The notes beneath the pieces are model-generated. The model had not been told where the DNA came from. It searched no databases and saw nothing but the letters and a program-made list of their open reading frames with translations. The position numbers and the translations under genes were made by a program. DNA of 64,000 bases from Grimontia sedimenti (GTDB taxonomy: Bacteria; Pseudomonadota; Gammaproteobacteria; Enterobacterales; Vibrionaceae): NCBI RefSeq assembly GCF_011045095.1, contig NZ_JAALDL010000011.1, positions 1-64,000 on the forward strand. The letters are read 5' to 3'. Shown here piece after piece: positions 44,498-52,969 of the stretch (positions within the stretch are counted from its first letter, which is position 1; each line of letters begins with the position of its first letter).

Positions 44498-44938
44498 ATG
44501 ACGACCTACTCAAAAGACCAGACTGCGATAGAAAACCTCACCGAGGAACAATATCGCGTCACACAAGAAAACGGCACGGAGCGCCCGTTTACAGGGGAGT
44601 ACAATCGCCATTTTGAATCAGGCATTTATGTAGATATTGTGTCTGGTGAGCCTTTATTTTCGTCCTCAGCAAAGTTTAGTTCTGGCTGCGGATGGCCTTC
44701 TTTCTCCAAACCCATCGTCAAAGATAACGTCACAGAACATTTCGATACCAGCCACGGAATGCGACGTGTAGAAGTACGTTCGAAACATGGTGATAGCCAT
44801 CTAGGCCATGTTTTTACGGACGGTCCAAAAGATCAGGGTGGCTTACGTTACTGCATTAATTCCGCCTCCCTGCGATTCATTCCAAAAACAGAAATGGAAG
44901 CTGAAGGCTACGGAGATTATTTAGACCAAGTCGAGTAA
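44498..44938 (+). CDS. msrB: Peptide-methionine (R)-S-oxide reductase
   Basis: Repairs methionine-R-sulfoxide in proteins. The 146-residue protein has CGWPSF (C64, resolving), [11 protein letters not shown] and [11 protein letters not shown] with catalytic C119. The CxxC pairs of the zinc-binding MsrB form are absent, so it is the non-zinc type. No signal peptide, so cytosolic. Monocistronic. Confidence 0.97.
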   Translation: MTTYSKDQTAIENLTEEQYRVTQENGTERPFTGEYNRHFESGIYVDIVSGEPLFSSSAKFSSGCGWPSFSKPIVKDNVTEHFDTSHGMRRVEVRSKHGDSHLGHVFTDGPKDQGGLRYCINSASLRFIPKTEMEAEGYGDYLDQVE

Positions 44939-45058
44939 CACTCCCTCCTAAATCGGTGTGGATTATCCTGATTATCATTGGTTTTGCGGGTTTCGCGGTA
45001 TAAAAGTTGTACATTGCAACTTACTATGACTTCGGGGCACAACAAACTTGAGGCAGGA

Positions 45059-45562
45059 ATGACCGCACCGTTTTTATTTCAACTTTCTCTCTTTTCCGCA
45101 ACCTTGCTTTGCGCCCTCGTTGCCGGTTTGATACTCGGTTTTGCGGTGGTGGTGATGCCAGGGATCCGTCGACTGGAAGACAGAGAGTTCCTGCGTGCTT
45201 TTAAGGTGATGGACGGCGTGATTCAAAACAGCCAACCCCTGTTTATGTTCGTATGGCTCGGTTCTATTTTGGCAGTTGTGGCGACTCTGGCTTTGGGAAT
45301 AGGGAATACGTCGGGATTAAGCCAGCTATTGCTTTTCGCGGCCACACTCTTATACCTGCTTGGTGTTCAATTGCCTACCTTCCGTTTCAATATACCTCTC
45401 AACAACCAGATTCAACGCCTGGATCTGGACACAATGGAAGCAAACGAATTACGTGACGCAAGGGAGACATTTGAACCCAACTGGAACCGTTGGAATCAGT
45501 TCAGGACCGTTGTTTCTTGCATATCGGTTGGCTTGATGCTGGCCCTCATATTCAGGCTTTAA
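45059..45562 (+). CDS. DUF1772 (anthrone oxygenase-like) membrane protein
   Basis: The 167-residue protein has four predicted helices with the DUF1772 features: GFAVVVMPGIRRLEDREFLRAFKVMDGVIQN after helix 1, IPLNNQIQRL and FEPNWNRWNQFRTVVS near the end. Bacterial members are of unknown function. ATG at 45059 with GGCAGG upstream; the longer frame from 44978 is unlikely. Confidence 0.82.
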   Translation: MTAPFLFQLSLFSATLLCALVAGLILGFAVVVMPGIRRLEDREFLRAFKVMDGVIQNSQPLFMFVWLGSILAVVATLALGIGNTSGLSQLLLFAATLLYLLGVQLPTFRFNIPLNNQIQRLDLDTMEANELRDARETFEPNWNRWNQFRTVVSCISVGLMLALIFRL

Positions 45563-45616
45563 ATAAGATCGGGATGGAAATACCGGTCTGCCACTTTCTA
45601 CAGGGAAGGGTTCACC

Positions 45617-46549
45617 ATGCTTTATTTCATCGGAATACTAATACTGATTGGGTTTGTCGCTTACCGAATGACCCCACCGGAAAAGCTGTTCGAACTTGGC
45701 ATTTCTGCTGAACGAAGAATATCGGGTTTGACCTTAAAGACATCGAATATCGAAGAAGGCGAAATAGCCTATCTGGAAGGTGGCTCGGGTACGCCACTTC
45801 TGTTGCTTCACGGCTTCGGTGCAGACAAAGACAACTGGGTGAGAATGGCGAAACATCTCACTGGCAAGTACCGGGTGATTGCGCCGGACCTGCCGGGGTT
45901 TGGAGAAAGCTTCAAACAGCCTGACTTAAACTACGATGTGCCTGCTCAGGTGGCACGTCTTAAAGCATTTGCAGAGTCTATTGGCTTGTCGAAGTTTCAC
46001 ATTGGCGGTAATTCTATGGGAGGCTACATTGCGGGGAATTACGCGGTGGAACACCCTGATCAAGTGTTCAGTTTGTGGCTTCTTAACCCACTCGGCGTGG
46101 CAACCTCGCCAGACAGTGAGATGTTTGCCATGTTACGCCAGCAAGAACGCCCCGCAGTGTTGGTAGGTGATGCTGAGCAATACAGAGAACTTTTGGCGTT
46201 TGCATTTCATAAGCCACCATTCATCCCTGGGGTGATGATCAAAGAACTCGCTAAACGGGCAGAAGCCAGCTTTCCGCTGAATAGCCAAATCTTCCAACAG
46301 ATCCACCACATCTCTGACGGGCAAGTCCATTTCACTGTGCCGTTGGATACCGTGCTCAAAGACTTCGACAAACCCACGCTGATTACCTGGGGAGACAAGG
46401 ACCGTGTCCTGCACGTTGCCGGCGCTGATATCCTTGGCAAATTAGTCCCTCAGTCAAAAGTGCAAGTGATGAAGGATATGGGGCATCTTCCGATGATTGA
46501 AGCGCCTTCCCAAACGGCGAAGCAATTCCTTCAATTTCACCAAGCGTAA
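45617..46549 (+). CDS. Alpha/beta hydrolase, membrane-anchored
   Basis: The 310-residue protein begins with a single hydrophobic anchor (LYFIGILILIGFVAY), followed by an alpha/beta-hydrolase domain: LLLHGFGADKDNW, the nucleophile elbow GNSMGG, the acid region TWGDKDRVLHV and GHLPMIEAP carrying the His. It resembles lipases and esterases of the meta-cleavage hydrolase group, such as the Moraxella lipase family. The N-terminal anchor would tether it to the inner membrane. Substrate unknown. Confidence 0.9.
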   Translation: MLYFIGILILIGFVAYRMTPPEKLFELGISAERRISGLTLKTSNIEEGEIAYLEGGSGTPLLLLHGFGADKDNWVRMAKHLTGKYRVIAPDLPGFGESFKQPDLNYDVPAQVARLKAFAESIGLSKFHIGGNSMGGYIAGNYAVEHPDQVFSLWLLNPLGVATSPDSEMFAMLRQQERPAVLVGDAEQYRELLAFAFHKPPFIPGVMIKELAKRAEASFPLNSQIFQQIHHISDGQVHFTVPLDTVLKDFDKPTLITWGDKDRVLHVAGADILGKLVPQSKVQVMKDMGHLPMIEAPSQTAKQFLQFHQA

Positions 46550-46642
46550 AGCAAGGTAAAGCTAAGTAAAGCGCCTTCTTTTTCCTGAAAAAATCACGAT
46601 ACTTGCGCGTATTGTTGAGCATGAATAAGAAGGAATAACTCA

Positions 46643-46780
46643 ATGAAAAAATTAGCGATTGCCGCTTTGGTATTATTTGGTTTGATGGGCACCGCTTTTG
46701 CTTTCGATACGCATTGGACGCACGGGTTGGAAATGCCAGAAATGTCCTTGTTTGGTTGCGATCACGGTAGCCATCATTAA
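46643..46780 (+). CDS. 45-residue secreted peptide with a Cys/His tail
   Basis: The short frame starts at 46643 with AAGGA nine bases upstream. It encodes a clean signal peptide (MKKLAIAALVLFGLMGTAFA) and a mature peptide of about 25 residues ending GCDHGSHH. A terminator lies 17 bases after the stop, and the gene is bounded on both sides, so it is a complete transcription unit. The tail could bind Cu, Ni or Zn. No family recognised. Confidence 0.65.
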   Translation: MKKLAIAALVLFGLMGTAFAFDTHWTHGLEMPEMSLFGCDHGSHH

Positions 46781-46796
46781 TGCTAATGACTTTGAT

Positions 46797-46827
46797 AAAG
46801 GAGCCACATTGTGTGGCTCTTTTTGTT
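46797..46827 (+). terminator. Terminator of the small secreted peptide gene
   Basis: Stem GAGCCAC / GTGGCTC followed by TTTTTG. Confidence 0.88.
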
Positions 46828-46994
46828 TGTGCTCTTTATGAATGATTAGTTTTCCCTCAGCAAAAAGAGGCGTCTGTGATCTGACGTGATGCTGATGAAC
46901 TTGAGGCTTTATTTTGAGACATCTTCGATCGTTATAGCGGTGTTAATCTCCCGAAAGATGGCTTGGAAATAAAAGCACTAAAAGGGACAAAATA

Positions 46995-47522
46995 ATGAAA
47001 AAACTCATCATGGCTTTGGCAGTGGCTGCTTTGGTATCAGGTTGTGCCGACAAAGACTTCGGCGAAGTGGTTAATGACGGCGTAAACGGCGCTATCGACG
47101 GCGTGCTTGGTTCAGTCGGTGTAGGGAATGGCACCGTAGTCAAAAATAGCGATGGCGGATTCAGTGTTGAGGAAGAGGAAGTCTGGCCTCATAGACCTGA
47201 AAGAACCCGTCGAGACTATGGTGAGATTAAAGTAGCTAAGACAAAGAAAAATCCAAAAGGAAGAACAGAAATTTTTGTTGAAAGTTGCGCGCATCAAAGG
47301 ATTGGCTCGGTTGATTGCGATGGGTGGATGTTTGAAGTGACCGCTGAAGGCTGGTTGGTAGAAGATAGTATTCTTGTCTATGGCGACAGAACCTATTCCA
47401 TAGCTGCAGGGCAGTACTACGCAAAGTTTGGGTCAAAAGATACGGGTACAAAATACTATGCGACGGGTGAGGTGAACATCGTACCTTTTGTCACCAACTA
47501 CATAGCAATAACAGTAGAGTGA
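46995..47522 (+). CDS. Lipoprotein of unknown function
   Basis: The 175-residue product has a lipobox LVSGC (Cys17), a Gly/Asp/Val-rich stretch of about 35 residues, an acidic-to-basic switch (EEEEVWPHRPERTRR) and a beta-rich C-terminal half. Two Cys (near 98 and 107) are close enough to pair. AAAGGGAC precedes the ATG. I do not recognise the family. Followed by a terminator. Confidence 0.72.
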   Translation: MKKLIMALAVAALVSGCADKDFGEVVNDGVNGAIDGVLGSVGVGNGTVVKNSDGGFSVEEEEVWPHRPERTRRDYGEIKVAKTKKNPKGRTEIFVESCAHQRIGSVDCDGWMFEVTAEGWLVEDSILVYGDRTYSIAAGQYYAKFGSKDTGTKYYATGEVNIVPFVTNYIAITVE

Positions 47523-47536
47523 TCATCACCAATAAA

Positions 47537-47565
47537 GAAAGGCAGGTGCTCACACCTGCCTTTTG
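47537..47565 (+). terminator. Terminator of the lipoprotein gene
   Basis: Stem GGCAGGTG / CACCTGCC with a four-base loop, then TTTTGTGTTT. Confidence 0.88.
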
Positions 47566-47662
47566 TGTTTGTGAATTCGTACGAATCTTCCCAAGCCCAT
47601 TCGACTATTACCTGAAGACCTAATGCTACTATTCCGTTGAAATGGATTCGGAGGAGTTAGCC

Positions 47663-48301
47663 TTGTATCAACTGTTTTACTACCCACGCAATGCAAGTTG
47701 GGCCCCTCATATGTTGATGGTGGAAATGGGACTGCGACACGAGCTGATTTTGGTCGACAGAAAGGCCAACGCCCAGAAATCTGAAAGCTATCTGAAACTC
47801 AATCCCACTGGACGTATCCCTGTGCTTGTTGATGGAGAATTGGTCATTCATGAAAGCGCAGCCATTGGACTCCACCTTTGTGAAAATCACCCTGAGTCTG
47901 GCCTGATTCCCGATATGGGAAGCCTTGAAAGGCCGATCTTTTTCCAATGGCTGTTCTACCTGACTTCGTCGTTACAGTCAGAGCTGATGGTCTATTTCTA
48001 CCCGCAACGCCATACTGAAAACCCCGATGAAGCGACAGCCATAAAACGAGCCCAAGAAGCCCGCGTGACAGACATGTTTGCTTTGATTGACCGTGAGTTG
48101 AAAGGCAAAAACTTTCTGGTGGGGAACCGAATCAGTATGTGTGACTTCTTCCTGTTCATGTTCGCCCATTGGGCCAGCGATTTTGATAAACCACCGTTGA
48201 GCCTTGAGCATTTAGGTCGATATTTAAGGAATTTGGCGAAGCGGAATTCAGTGGTTGCAGCGAGTGAATTGGAAGGGACCAGCCTCGATATTTATCGCTA
48301 A
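47663..48301 (+). CDS. Glutathione S-transferase
   Basis: The product has the thioredoxin-like GST N-domain (YQLFYYPRNASWAPHMLMVEMGL, then NPTGRIPVLVDGELVIHESAAIGLHL with cis-Pro and the ES glutathione site) and the all-helical C-domain (GNRISMCDFFLFMFAHW). A TTG at 47663 is chosen: GGAGGAG stands six to eight bases before it and the protein would then begin (M)YQLFYYP as in relatives; the ATG at 47642 has no ribosome site. The substrate is unknown. Confidence 0.85.
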   Translation: MYQLFYYPRNASWAPHMLMVEMGLRHELILVDRKANAQKSESYLKLNPTGRIPVLVDGELVIHESAAIGLHLCENHPESGLIPDMGSLERPIFFQWLFYLTSSLQSELMVYFYPQRHTENPDEATAIKRAQEARVTDMFALIDRELKGKNFLVGNRISMCDFFLFMFAHWASDFDKPPLSLEHLGRYLRNLAKRNSVVAASELEGTSLDIYR

Positions 48302-48319
48302 CCCGACTGCGTTAAAAAA

Positions 48320-48349
48320 TGAAAACCCGCCAGCAAGGCGGGTTTTATT
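48320..48349. terminator. Bidirectional terminator
   Basis: Stem AAAACCCGCC / GGCGGGTTTT with loop AGCAA, between convergent genes ending at 48301 and 48356. Confidence 0.9.
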
Positions 48350-48355
48350 ATTCAC

Positions 48356-48865
48356 CTACAGCGCACGGATTCGGGTTATTTCATCCGGCCCAATGCCAAG
48401 TGATTCCAAAAACTTCTGGTGTTCTGCAGGCTCCATTTCTTCGAATTTCTGATGCCACTTGACCATGTCATTTTCTGAAAATCCGGCAGCGGCCATAATC
48501 TGCGTCCAACGTTCTTTGTTCACGATGTTTTCCTCCAAAAGATGGGGGGCATGCAGCAGCGCGACAATCGCTTTCTGCTGCGCTTTCAGGCTCCGGATTT
48601 CATTCTCAAGCGCATGGAAATGTGCTTTGAGGATCTGGGCCTGATCCTTATCTTTCTGCTCAAGCAATGTTCGAATGCTGGAAACCGGTAACCCATAAGC
48701 ACGATAAGCCGCGATATTCCTTAACCGTTCAACTTCCTTTTTTCCGTACCTGCGATAGCCATTATCACTTCGACAGGCAGGCGTCAGGAGGCCTTCTCTT
48801 TCGTAATAAAGAATGGTGGCGCGGGAGATATCAAACTCCCGCGCCAGTTGGGTCACCGTTAACAT
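48356..48865 (-). CDS. MerR-family transcriptional regulator
   Basis: The 169-residue protein opens with the MerR winged helix (MLTVTQLAREFDISRATILYYEREGLLTP; NGYRRYGKKEVERLRNIAAYR), then a long dimer helix and a helical effector domain of about 70 residues (RWTQIMAAAGFSENDMVKWHQKFEEM) that resembles the TipAS-like helical domain. No metal-binding Cys of the MerR/CueR type is present, so it is more likely drug- or redox-responsive. Target unknown. Confidence 0.9.
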   Translation of the reverse strand: MLTVTQLAREFDISRATILYYEREGLLTPACRSDNGYRRYGKKEVERLRNIAAYRAYGLPVSSIRTLLEQKDKDQAQILKAHFHALENEIRSLKAQQKAIVALLHAPHLLEENIVNKERWTQIMAAAGFSENDMVKWHQKFEEMEPAEHQKFLESLGIGPDEITRIRAL

Positions 48866-48979
48866 AAGTACACCGTTTGGCTGAAAGAACAGGTATCGTG
48901 AACCCTGATCTTATAGTCGGGTCAAGCTAGCATTATGGCGTGAAAATCAGAAGAGGAGTTAGTGGGGTGAAAATGGGGG

Positions 48980-49008
48980 AAAACAAAGCGGCCCCGTCTC
49001 CGGGGCCT
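48980..49008 (-). terminator. Terminator of the YadA-type adhesin gene
   Basis: Stem GGCCCCG / CGGGGCC with loop TCTC; on the minus strand it is followed by a T-rich tract (GCTTTGTTTTCC). Confidence 0.75.
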
Positions 49009-49025
49009 AAGTTCGCTGAGAGAAC

Positions 49026-49658
49026 TTAAAACTTGTATTGGATGCCGACACCGCCAGCAACTTCTGAACCAGATACCTTGCCAGATGTTTCGTAGTGGAA
49101 GGTGCCTGAAACACTGATTTTCTCATTGAAGCCGTAAGCGCCACCGATAGCTAAGGCTTCTTTGCTGCCTGAGAAACCGACACCGGCACCGATTGCAAAT
49201 TCACCTTCGGTCACAAATGGACGTGCGTTAGTGATAGCGTGCATACCTGCACGTACACCGTCCATTTGTTCGTCCATCTCGGCAAAGCGCTCGTTCATTT
49301 GTTGCTGTAAGTCAGTAATGAGTTCGCGATCTGATGTAGGTGTTACACCGAAGTCCGGGTCTACAACGATTGGTTGCTCTGGAGTCGTAGGCGTTGGGCG
49401 GTCAACAACTGGGCCATCACGGTCGGGCGTGTTGTCCGGCATTGGGCGGTCAACGGTAGGACCATTTCGGTCTGGTAAATTTGCATCTGGGCTTGGACGG
49501 TCAACCGTTGGTCCATTGCGGTCAGGTACAGAATAATCTGGCGTAGGACGGTCAGATACACCTGGCACGCTGTTGTCGATATCAATATTGATAGAGTTTG
49601 CCATTGCGCCAGCAGAAAACAGGCCAGCAAGCGAAAGTGCGATTACAGTCTTTTTCAT
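49026..49658 (-). CDS. Miniature YadA-like trimeric autotransporter
   Basis: The 210-residue protein has a signal peptide (cleavage after AMA20), a short Pro-rich passenger with three near-repeats of 16-17 residues built on PDRNGPTVDRP (about residues 45-92), a single coiled-coil stalk (about 110-140, LITDLQQQMNERFAEMDEQ) and the YadA anchor (EGEFAIGAGVGFSGSKEA to the terminal QYKF). The anchor forms a 12-strand trimeric outer-membrane barrel. At 210 residues it is much shorter than usual adhesins and has almost no head. Binding partner unknown. Confidence 0.88.
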   Translation of the reverse strand: MKKTVIALSLAGLFSAGAMANSINIDIDNSVPGVSDRPTPDYSVPDRNGPTVDRPSPDANLPDRNGPTVDRPMPDNTPDRDGPVVDRPTPTTPEQPIVVDPDFGVTPTSDRELITDLQQQMNERFAEMDEQMDGVRAGMHAITNARPFVTEGEFAIGAGVGFSGSKEALAIGGAYGFNEKISVSGTFHYETSGKVSGSEVAGGVGIQYKF

Positions 49659-49881
49659 AAATTTGCTCTCTTAGTAAGTTTCAATCAGCGAGAGCATCCT
49701 TGCATCGAGTGCATAACTCGTTGTGACTCCTTATCTTTGACTGCAAGTCTACGGAGGGGAGAGCACTCTTTCTAAGTAGGTGTGGTGATGTCGGTCATAA
49801 GCATTGCTTATTAGATGATATTAAATTTTTAACCTCTCTTCTTAACCAGATCAGCACTTAGTCTGCTTGGCCTATGAAAAG

Positions 49882-49915
49882 AAAAAGCCGCCAGATAAAT
49901 GATCTGGCGGCTTTG
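49882..49915 (-). terminator. Terminator of the small gene at 49940
   Basis: Stem AAAGCCGCCAGAT / ATCTGGCGGCTTT with a five-base loop, flanked by AAAA on the left which gives U residues on the minus strand. Confidence 0.85.
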
Positions 49916-49939
49916 CTGATTGCTTGTAGAAATGGGGGT

Positions 49940-50254
49940 TTAACCTGCCACCCAATCCACTAGATCTTTTGATCTGACCTTGTTCACTTGATAAGGCTGG
50001 CCCAGCAGTCGGGCTGGTCGATTGGTATCTGCCTCGATATGCAGTTCCTGACCGTCAGTAAAGGAAAGACGAAAACCCGTGAACACACTGGTGAACATGC
50101 CATTCCCTTCAAAATCTTCATGAATTTCACGACAGCTTTTTACGCGGCGATTGGTTTTTCCGTCGTTAAAGTAAAGGGCAATGCCTTGGTCGAAAGCGTT
50201 GTTTTTCAGCAAGGGATGGATATGTCCGGCTGAATCAATGTTAAAAATAATCAC
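49940..50254 (-). CDS. Small hypothetical protein
   Basis: The 104-residue product has no signal peptide or hydrophobic segment and looks like a compact beta-rich domain (FRLSFTDGQELHIEADTNRPARLLGQPYQV). GGAAAAG precedes the ATG at 50254 and a terminator follows, which supports it as a gene. I do not recognise the family. Confidence 0.65.
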   Translation of the reverse strand: MIIFNIDSAGHIHPLLKNNAFDQGIALYFNDGKTNRRVKSCREIHEDFEGNGMFTSVFTGFRLSFTDGQELHIEADTNRPARLLGQPYQVNKVRSKDLVDWVAG

Positions 50255-50337
50255 TTTTCCGTGGTCTCATATTTATGAAATGTATAGCGTGGCGTGATTT
50301 CTATCACGATTTAACATGGGTTGTGGTCGGAGGTGTA

Positions 50338-50397
50338 TATACCCAAACAACCTGAAGATGCAGGATTCAGCGAGCATCTTCAGGCTGTTTGGGTATA
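50338..50397. repeat. 60-bp palindromic intergenic repeat
   Basis: TATACCCAAACAACCTGAAG and its complement form arms of about 24 bases with a single mismatch, enclosing AGGATTCAGCGA. Palindromes of this TATACCC type recur between genes in Vibrio chromosomes. It lies between the small gene at 50254 and the OpgC-fusion terminator. Confidence 0.75.
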
Positions 50398-50427
50398 AAT
50401 GAGAGGATGGTAAAATGTTTAAAAGTA

Positions 50428-50461
50428 AGGCATTTCGGTTGCATCTTGAGCCGAAATGCCT
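50428..50461 (-). terminator. Terminator of the OpgC-fusion gene
   Basis: Perfect 11-bp stem AGGCATTTCGG / CCGAAATGCCT with a 12-base loop, T-rich on the minus-strand exit side. Confidence 0.75.
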
Positions 50462-50470
50462 AATGGGAAA

Positions 50471-52021
50471 TCAATAAAGGTTCAATAAGTGAATGGTTTG
50501 GTCTTGCGCTTCATGGTGGGCGAACTTAATCAGTGCCATAGAGGGCGGCCCTTGCGGCGCAGGGTTGTTTGAAAAACCAAATCCTTCAGAAGGGATGCCA
50601 TTAGTACCGAACGACAGCGTGTTGTTACCATCTATATCTTGATACGCCATGATGCCGTAAAAGCCTGATGGCAGCGCTTCCAACGTGATGCCTTCGCGGG
50701 CTTCGTCTGATGTGTAATGATTGGCATGGGCAGTTGGCGCGCCTCCCATCAGGTTGTCTGTTTCGTTGTAAACCAACACCACCACACCCGCTTCTTCCAC
50801 ACGAATGTCCGTGATTTTAATCGTCAGCGGGTAGGATTCACCCTGTGCGAATGTCGGGACTTCTTTGGGCTGCTTGCTGATTAAACTGGCACTTAATACC
50901 ACAACAAAAACAGACGCCAGAGCCGTAACTGGTATCAATGTATTACCAGCCTGTTTCCGGCGTTCCTGAAGCCAGGATGCTGCCCACAATGTCGCCGTCA
51001 GAAGGAGCACCAACAGGGTGTAATAGCCACTGAGAACGGTTTCGCTCAGGAAAGGTACGGCAAAGTAAATCAGCACCGCATGCCAGGTGAAAACCTGAAG
51101 TGAGTTTTTGCCAATGTAGCTCAATGGGCGGAAAACCAGCGCTGAAGGCCATTTACGGATGACCGTCGCGATAAGGTACACCCAAACCGCCAGATTCAGC
51201 ATACGCAGCCAACCCAGCTCTGGCTTATCAGCAAGGGAATACAACACACCCTGATGGATACCCATTGAAAGAAACGCGCCGTGGTGAGCGGCAAATAGCA
51301 ACGCAGCGAGAGCCAGACACACCGTGGCAGCGGCCGGGTGATACCAGCGCAGATTGCCTTTGGCATTGGAAAAGCCAATGGCTGCGCCACCAATAAACAG
51401 CAACTGCCATGCAAACGGGTCGAAGTAGCCGACCTGAACATTTGTCTCAAACAGTGATGAAAGGAGACTGGGGTTAATCTGTGAGCTGATTGCCCAAACC
51501 CCGACACTGATTGCCAGCACCAGCCACATCAACCCACGACGAAACGCGTAAAGCGCGATGGGCAAAATCAGCATGAAAATGACATACAGAGGAAGTATTT
51601 CTAGGTAGTCCGGTTTGTTGATCAGCAGGGCACTCAGCACAATGGTCGCCAGTGGCGTTTCCCCAAGGTTGTTAAAGCTGTTACCGAGGGATTGCGCGAC
51701 AGTAGGCAATGCAAAAGCGCAATATGAGAACCACACCATCACCAGAAGCAGGCTGACCATATGGTATTTGTAGATGGTAAAAGCACGTCGCAGGACTTTA
51801 CCTGTGGCTTCCCTGTCTGAAAGCTCAGTGCGGCTATAAACCGCGCCTGCCAGCAGGCCGGAAATCATCACAAAGCCTTCTGCCGCACCAAACTGACCAA
51901 GAGGTTGAAGGGTAAAGTATTGGAGCAGGCTTCTGCCGCCACTGAGCCATATCAGATGGTTAATCGTCATTAAAACCAGCAGCAAACCGCGCAGGCTATC
52001 GAGCGCAGGTATTCTTTTCAT
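50471..52021 (-). CDS. OpgC-like membrane acyltransferase fused to DUF2141
   Basis: The 516-residue protein starts with MKRIPALDSLRGLLLVLMTINHL and GAAEGFVMISGLLAG, hallmarks of OpgC (osmoregulated-glucan succinyltransferase family), with about 10 helices to residue 390. After a final helix the C-terminal 120 residues form a periplasmic DUF2141-like domain: LPSGFYGIMAYQDIDGNNTL, GIPSEGFGFSNNP and QGPPSMALIKF. DUF2141 normally occurs alone as a secreted protein. The fusion suggests that the acyltransferase and the domain act on the same periplasmic molecule. Monocistronic. Confidence 0.85.
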   Translation of the reverse strand: MKRIPALDSLRGLLLVLMTINHLIWLSGGRSLLQYFTLQPLGQFGAAEGFVMISGLLAGAVYSRTELSDREATGKVLRRAFTIYKYHMVSLLLVMVWFSYCAFALPTVAQSLGNSFNNLGETPLATIVLSALLINKPDYLEILPLYVIFMLILPIALYAFRRGLMWLVLAISVGVWAISSQINPSLLSSLFETNVQVGYFDPFAWQLLFIGGAAIGFSNAKGNLRWYHPAAATVCLALAALLFAAHHGAFLSMGIHQGVLYSLADKPELGWLRMLNLAVWVYLIATVIRKWPSALVFRPLSYIGKNSLQVFTWHAVLIYFAVPFLSETVLSGYYTLLVLLLTATLWAASWLQERRKQAGNTLIPVTALASVFVVVLSASLISKQPKEVPTFAQGESYPLTIKITDIRVEEAGVVVLVYNETDNLMGGAPTAHANHYTSDEAREGITLEALPSGFYGIMAYQDIDGNNTLSFGTNGIPSEGFGFSNNPAPQGPPSMALIKFAHHEAQDQTIHLLNLY

Positions 52022-52143
52022 AACTCGTCTCCACTTTTCTTAATACAACTGATTGTGTCGCAAGCAAAAAGAGAGCATCTGACAAAAATTGCGGTATTGA
52101 ATTTAGAAAGGGTTTTGTCCGAAGGATTGATAGATGCGTCGAA

Positions 52144-52240
52144 AAAAAGAGCCTACATTGAGGCTATTTTGCATGTCAGTGTGTGACGGTTATTTCTGAA
52201 TTCTTGGTTCGATGATGTTGAGCCAGAATTGGAAGAACCT
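52144..52240 (-). pseudogene. Decayed 3' end of an alkylsulfatase paralogue, with its terminator
   Basis: On the minus strand this stretch still reads FQFWLNIIEPRIQK-stop, homologous to the end of the intact alkylsulfatase at 53828 (FEFWFNIIEPKVQK-stop), and is followed by the same GAGCCT/AGGCT hairpin. The two copies (about 52142-52231 and 53781-53870) match at about 76 of 92 bases, too diverged for a recent duplication. Upstream sequence is lost, replaced by an AT-rich stretch. Confidence 0.75.
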
Positions 52241-52386
52241 TGCCCCAGTGCCTTTGAGCTAAATTGGTTTTGGACAATTGTGAGTTAGGAATTTTACCCG
52301 TAGCAGTTCACTTTGGATAAGTTGAGTTTGGGCAAAGAATGGATTATGAGGTTCGGCTGCGAAACACTTATTCTTATTTGTTAGGC

Positions 52387-52833
52387 TTATCGTTCGCCAT
52401 TTATCTGCCTTGCAAAATCTGCGTGAAAGCTGATTAGCTCAATACCATCAATTGCTTTTATTGATGCATTGTCGCTTTCAACAGTACAGAAAGGCGGATA
52501 AGCGAATAGCAGCTGACCAACCTTTAGCTCCAAGTCGCTGGGAATATTCAATCTTTCAATTGGGTCCTCGTCTACCCAAGCCAAAAACTTCTCCCAGGTA
52601 CAACCAAATTCATCAATCTCACCAGTTTCAGCATTCAACTTAACTACCAAGTTATCTCGAATAAGGAATTGGTCGCCAAAGCAATCCTGAGCAATCGGAA
52701 AGTCGCCTGCTTTAACTTCTCGATACAAGTTGTGGAAAGCAAATTCACCTTCTAAAAAGGTATTAACATTTAACAAGCGTTCTTGTGCATCATGAGAGCG
52801 AATCTGTAGACCACCTGAATATAATATTTTCAT
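52387..52833 (-). CDS. SMI1/KNR4 (SUKH)-like protein in an integron-type cassette
   Basis: The 148-residue protein shows the SUKH core: NVNTFLEGEFAFHNLYREVK, then PIAQDCFGDQFLIRDN and VVKLNAETGEIDEFGCTWEKFLAWV. SUKH proteins are often immunity proteins against nuclease or deaminase toxins, also stand-alone in cassettes. The gene ends next to GCCTAAC, an attC-type core site, and is preceded on its strand by an attC site (52848-52969). No toxin is encoded beside it. AT-rich compared with surrounding genes, suggesting acquisition. Confidence 0.78.
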   Translation of the reverse strand: MKILYSGGLQIRSHDAQERLLNVNTFLEGEFAFHNLYREVKAGDFPIAQDCFGDQFLIRDNLVVKLNAETGEIDEFGCTWEKFLAWVDEDPIERLNIPSDLELKVGQLLFAYPPFCTVESDNASIKAIDGIELISFHADFARQINGER

Positions 52834-52847
52834 AGTTTCCTATGTAA

Positions 52848-52969
52848 GCCTAACGTTGCAATAACGGGCGCTTACCAAACCACCCATAACTGCTTTAATC
52901 CTTTGTATTCACAACACTTTGAAAAGCTGCCGCATTGAAAAAGCGTCCCTGTTTATAGCCTTGTTATGT
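52848..52969 (-). repeat. Integron attC site, about 122 bp
   Basis: Read on the minus strand, the site opens with ACATAACAAGG and closes with GCAACGTTAGGC; GTTAGGC is the R' core (GTTRRRY). Between them are imperfectly complementary arms (AACAGGGACGCTT and AAGCGCCCGTT) and a structured centre (GGATTAAAGCAGTTATGGG), the usual fold-back structure of Vibrio cassette sites. It lies right after the stop of the upstream cassette gene at 52964, as attC sites do. Confidence 0.78.
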
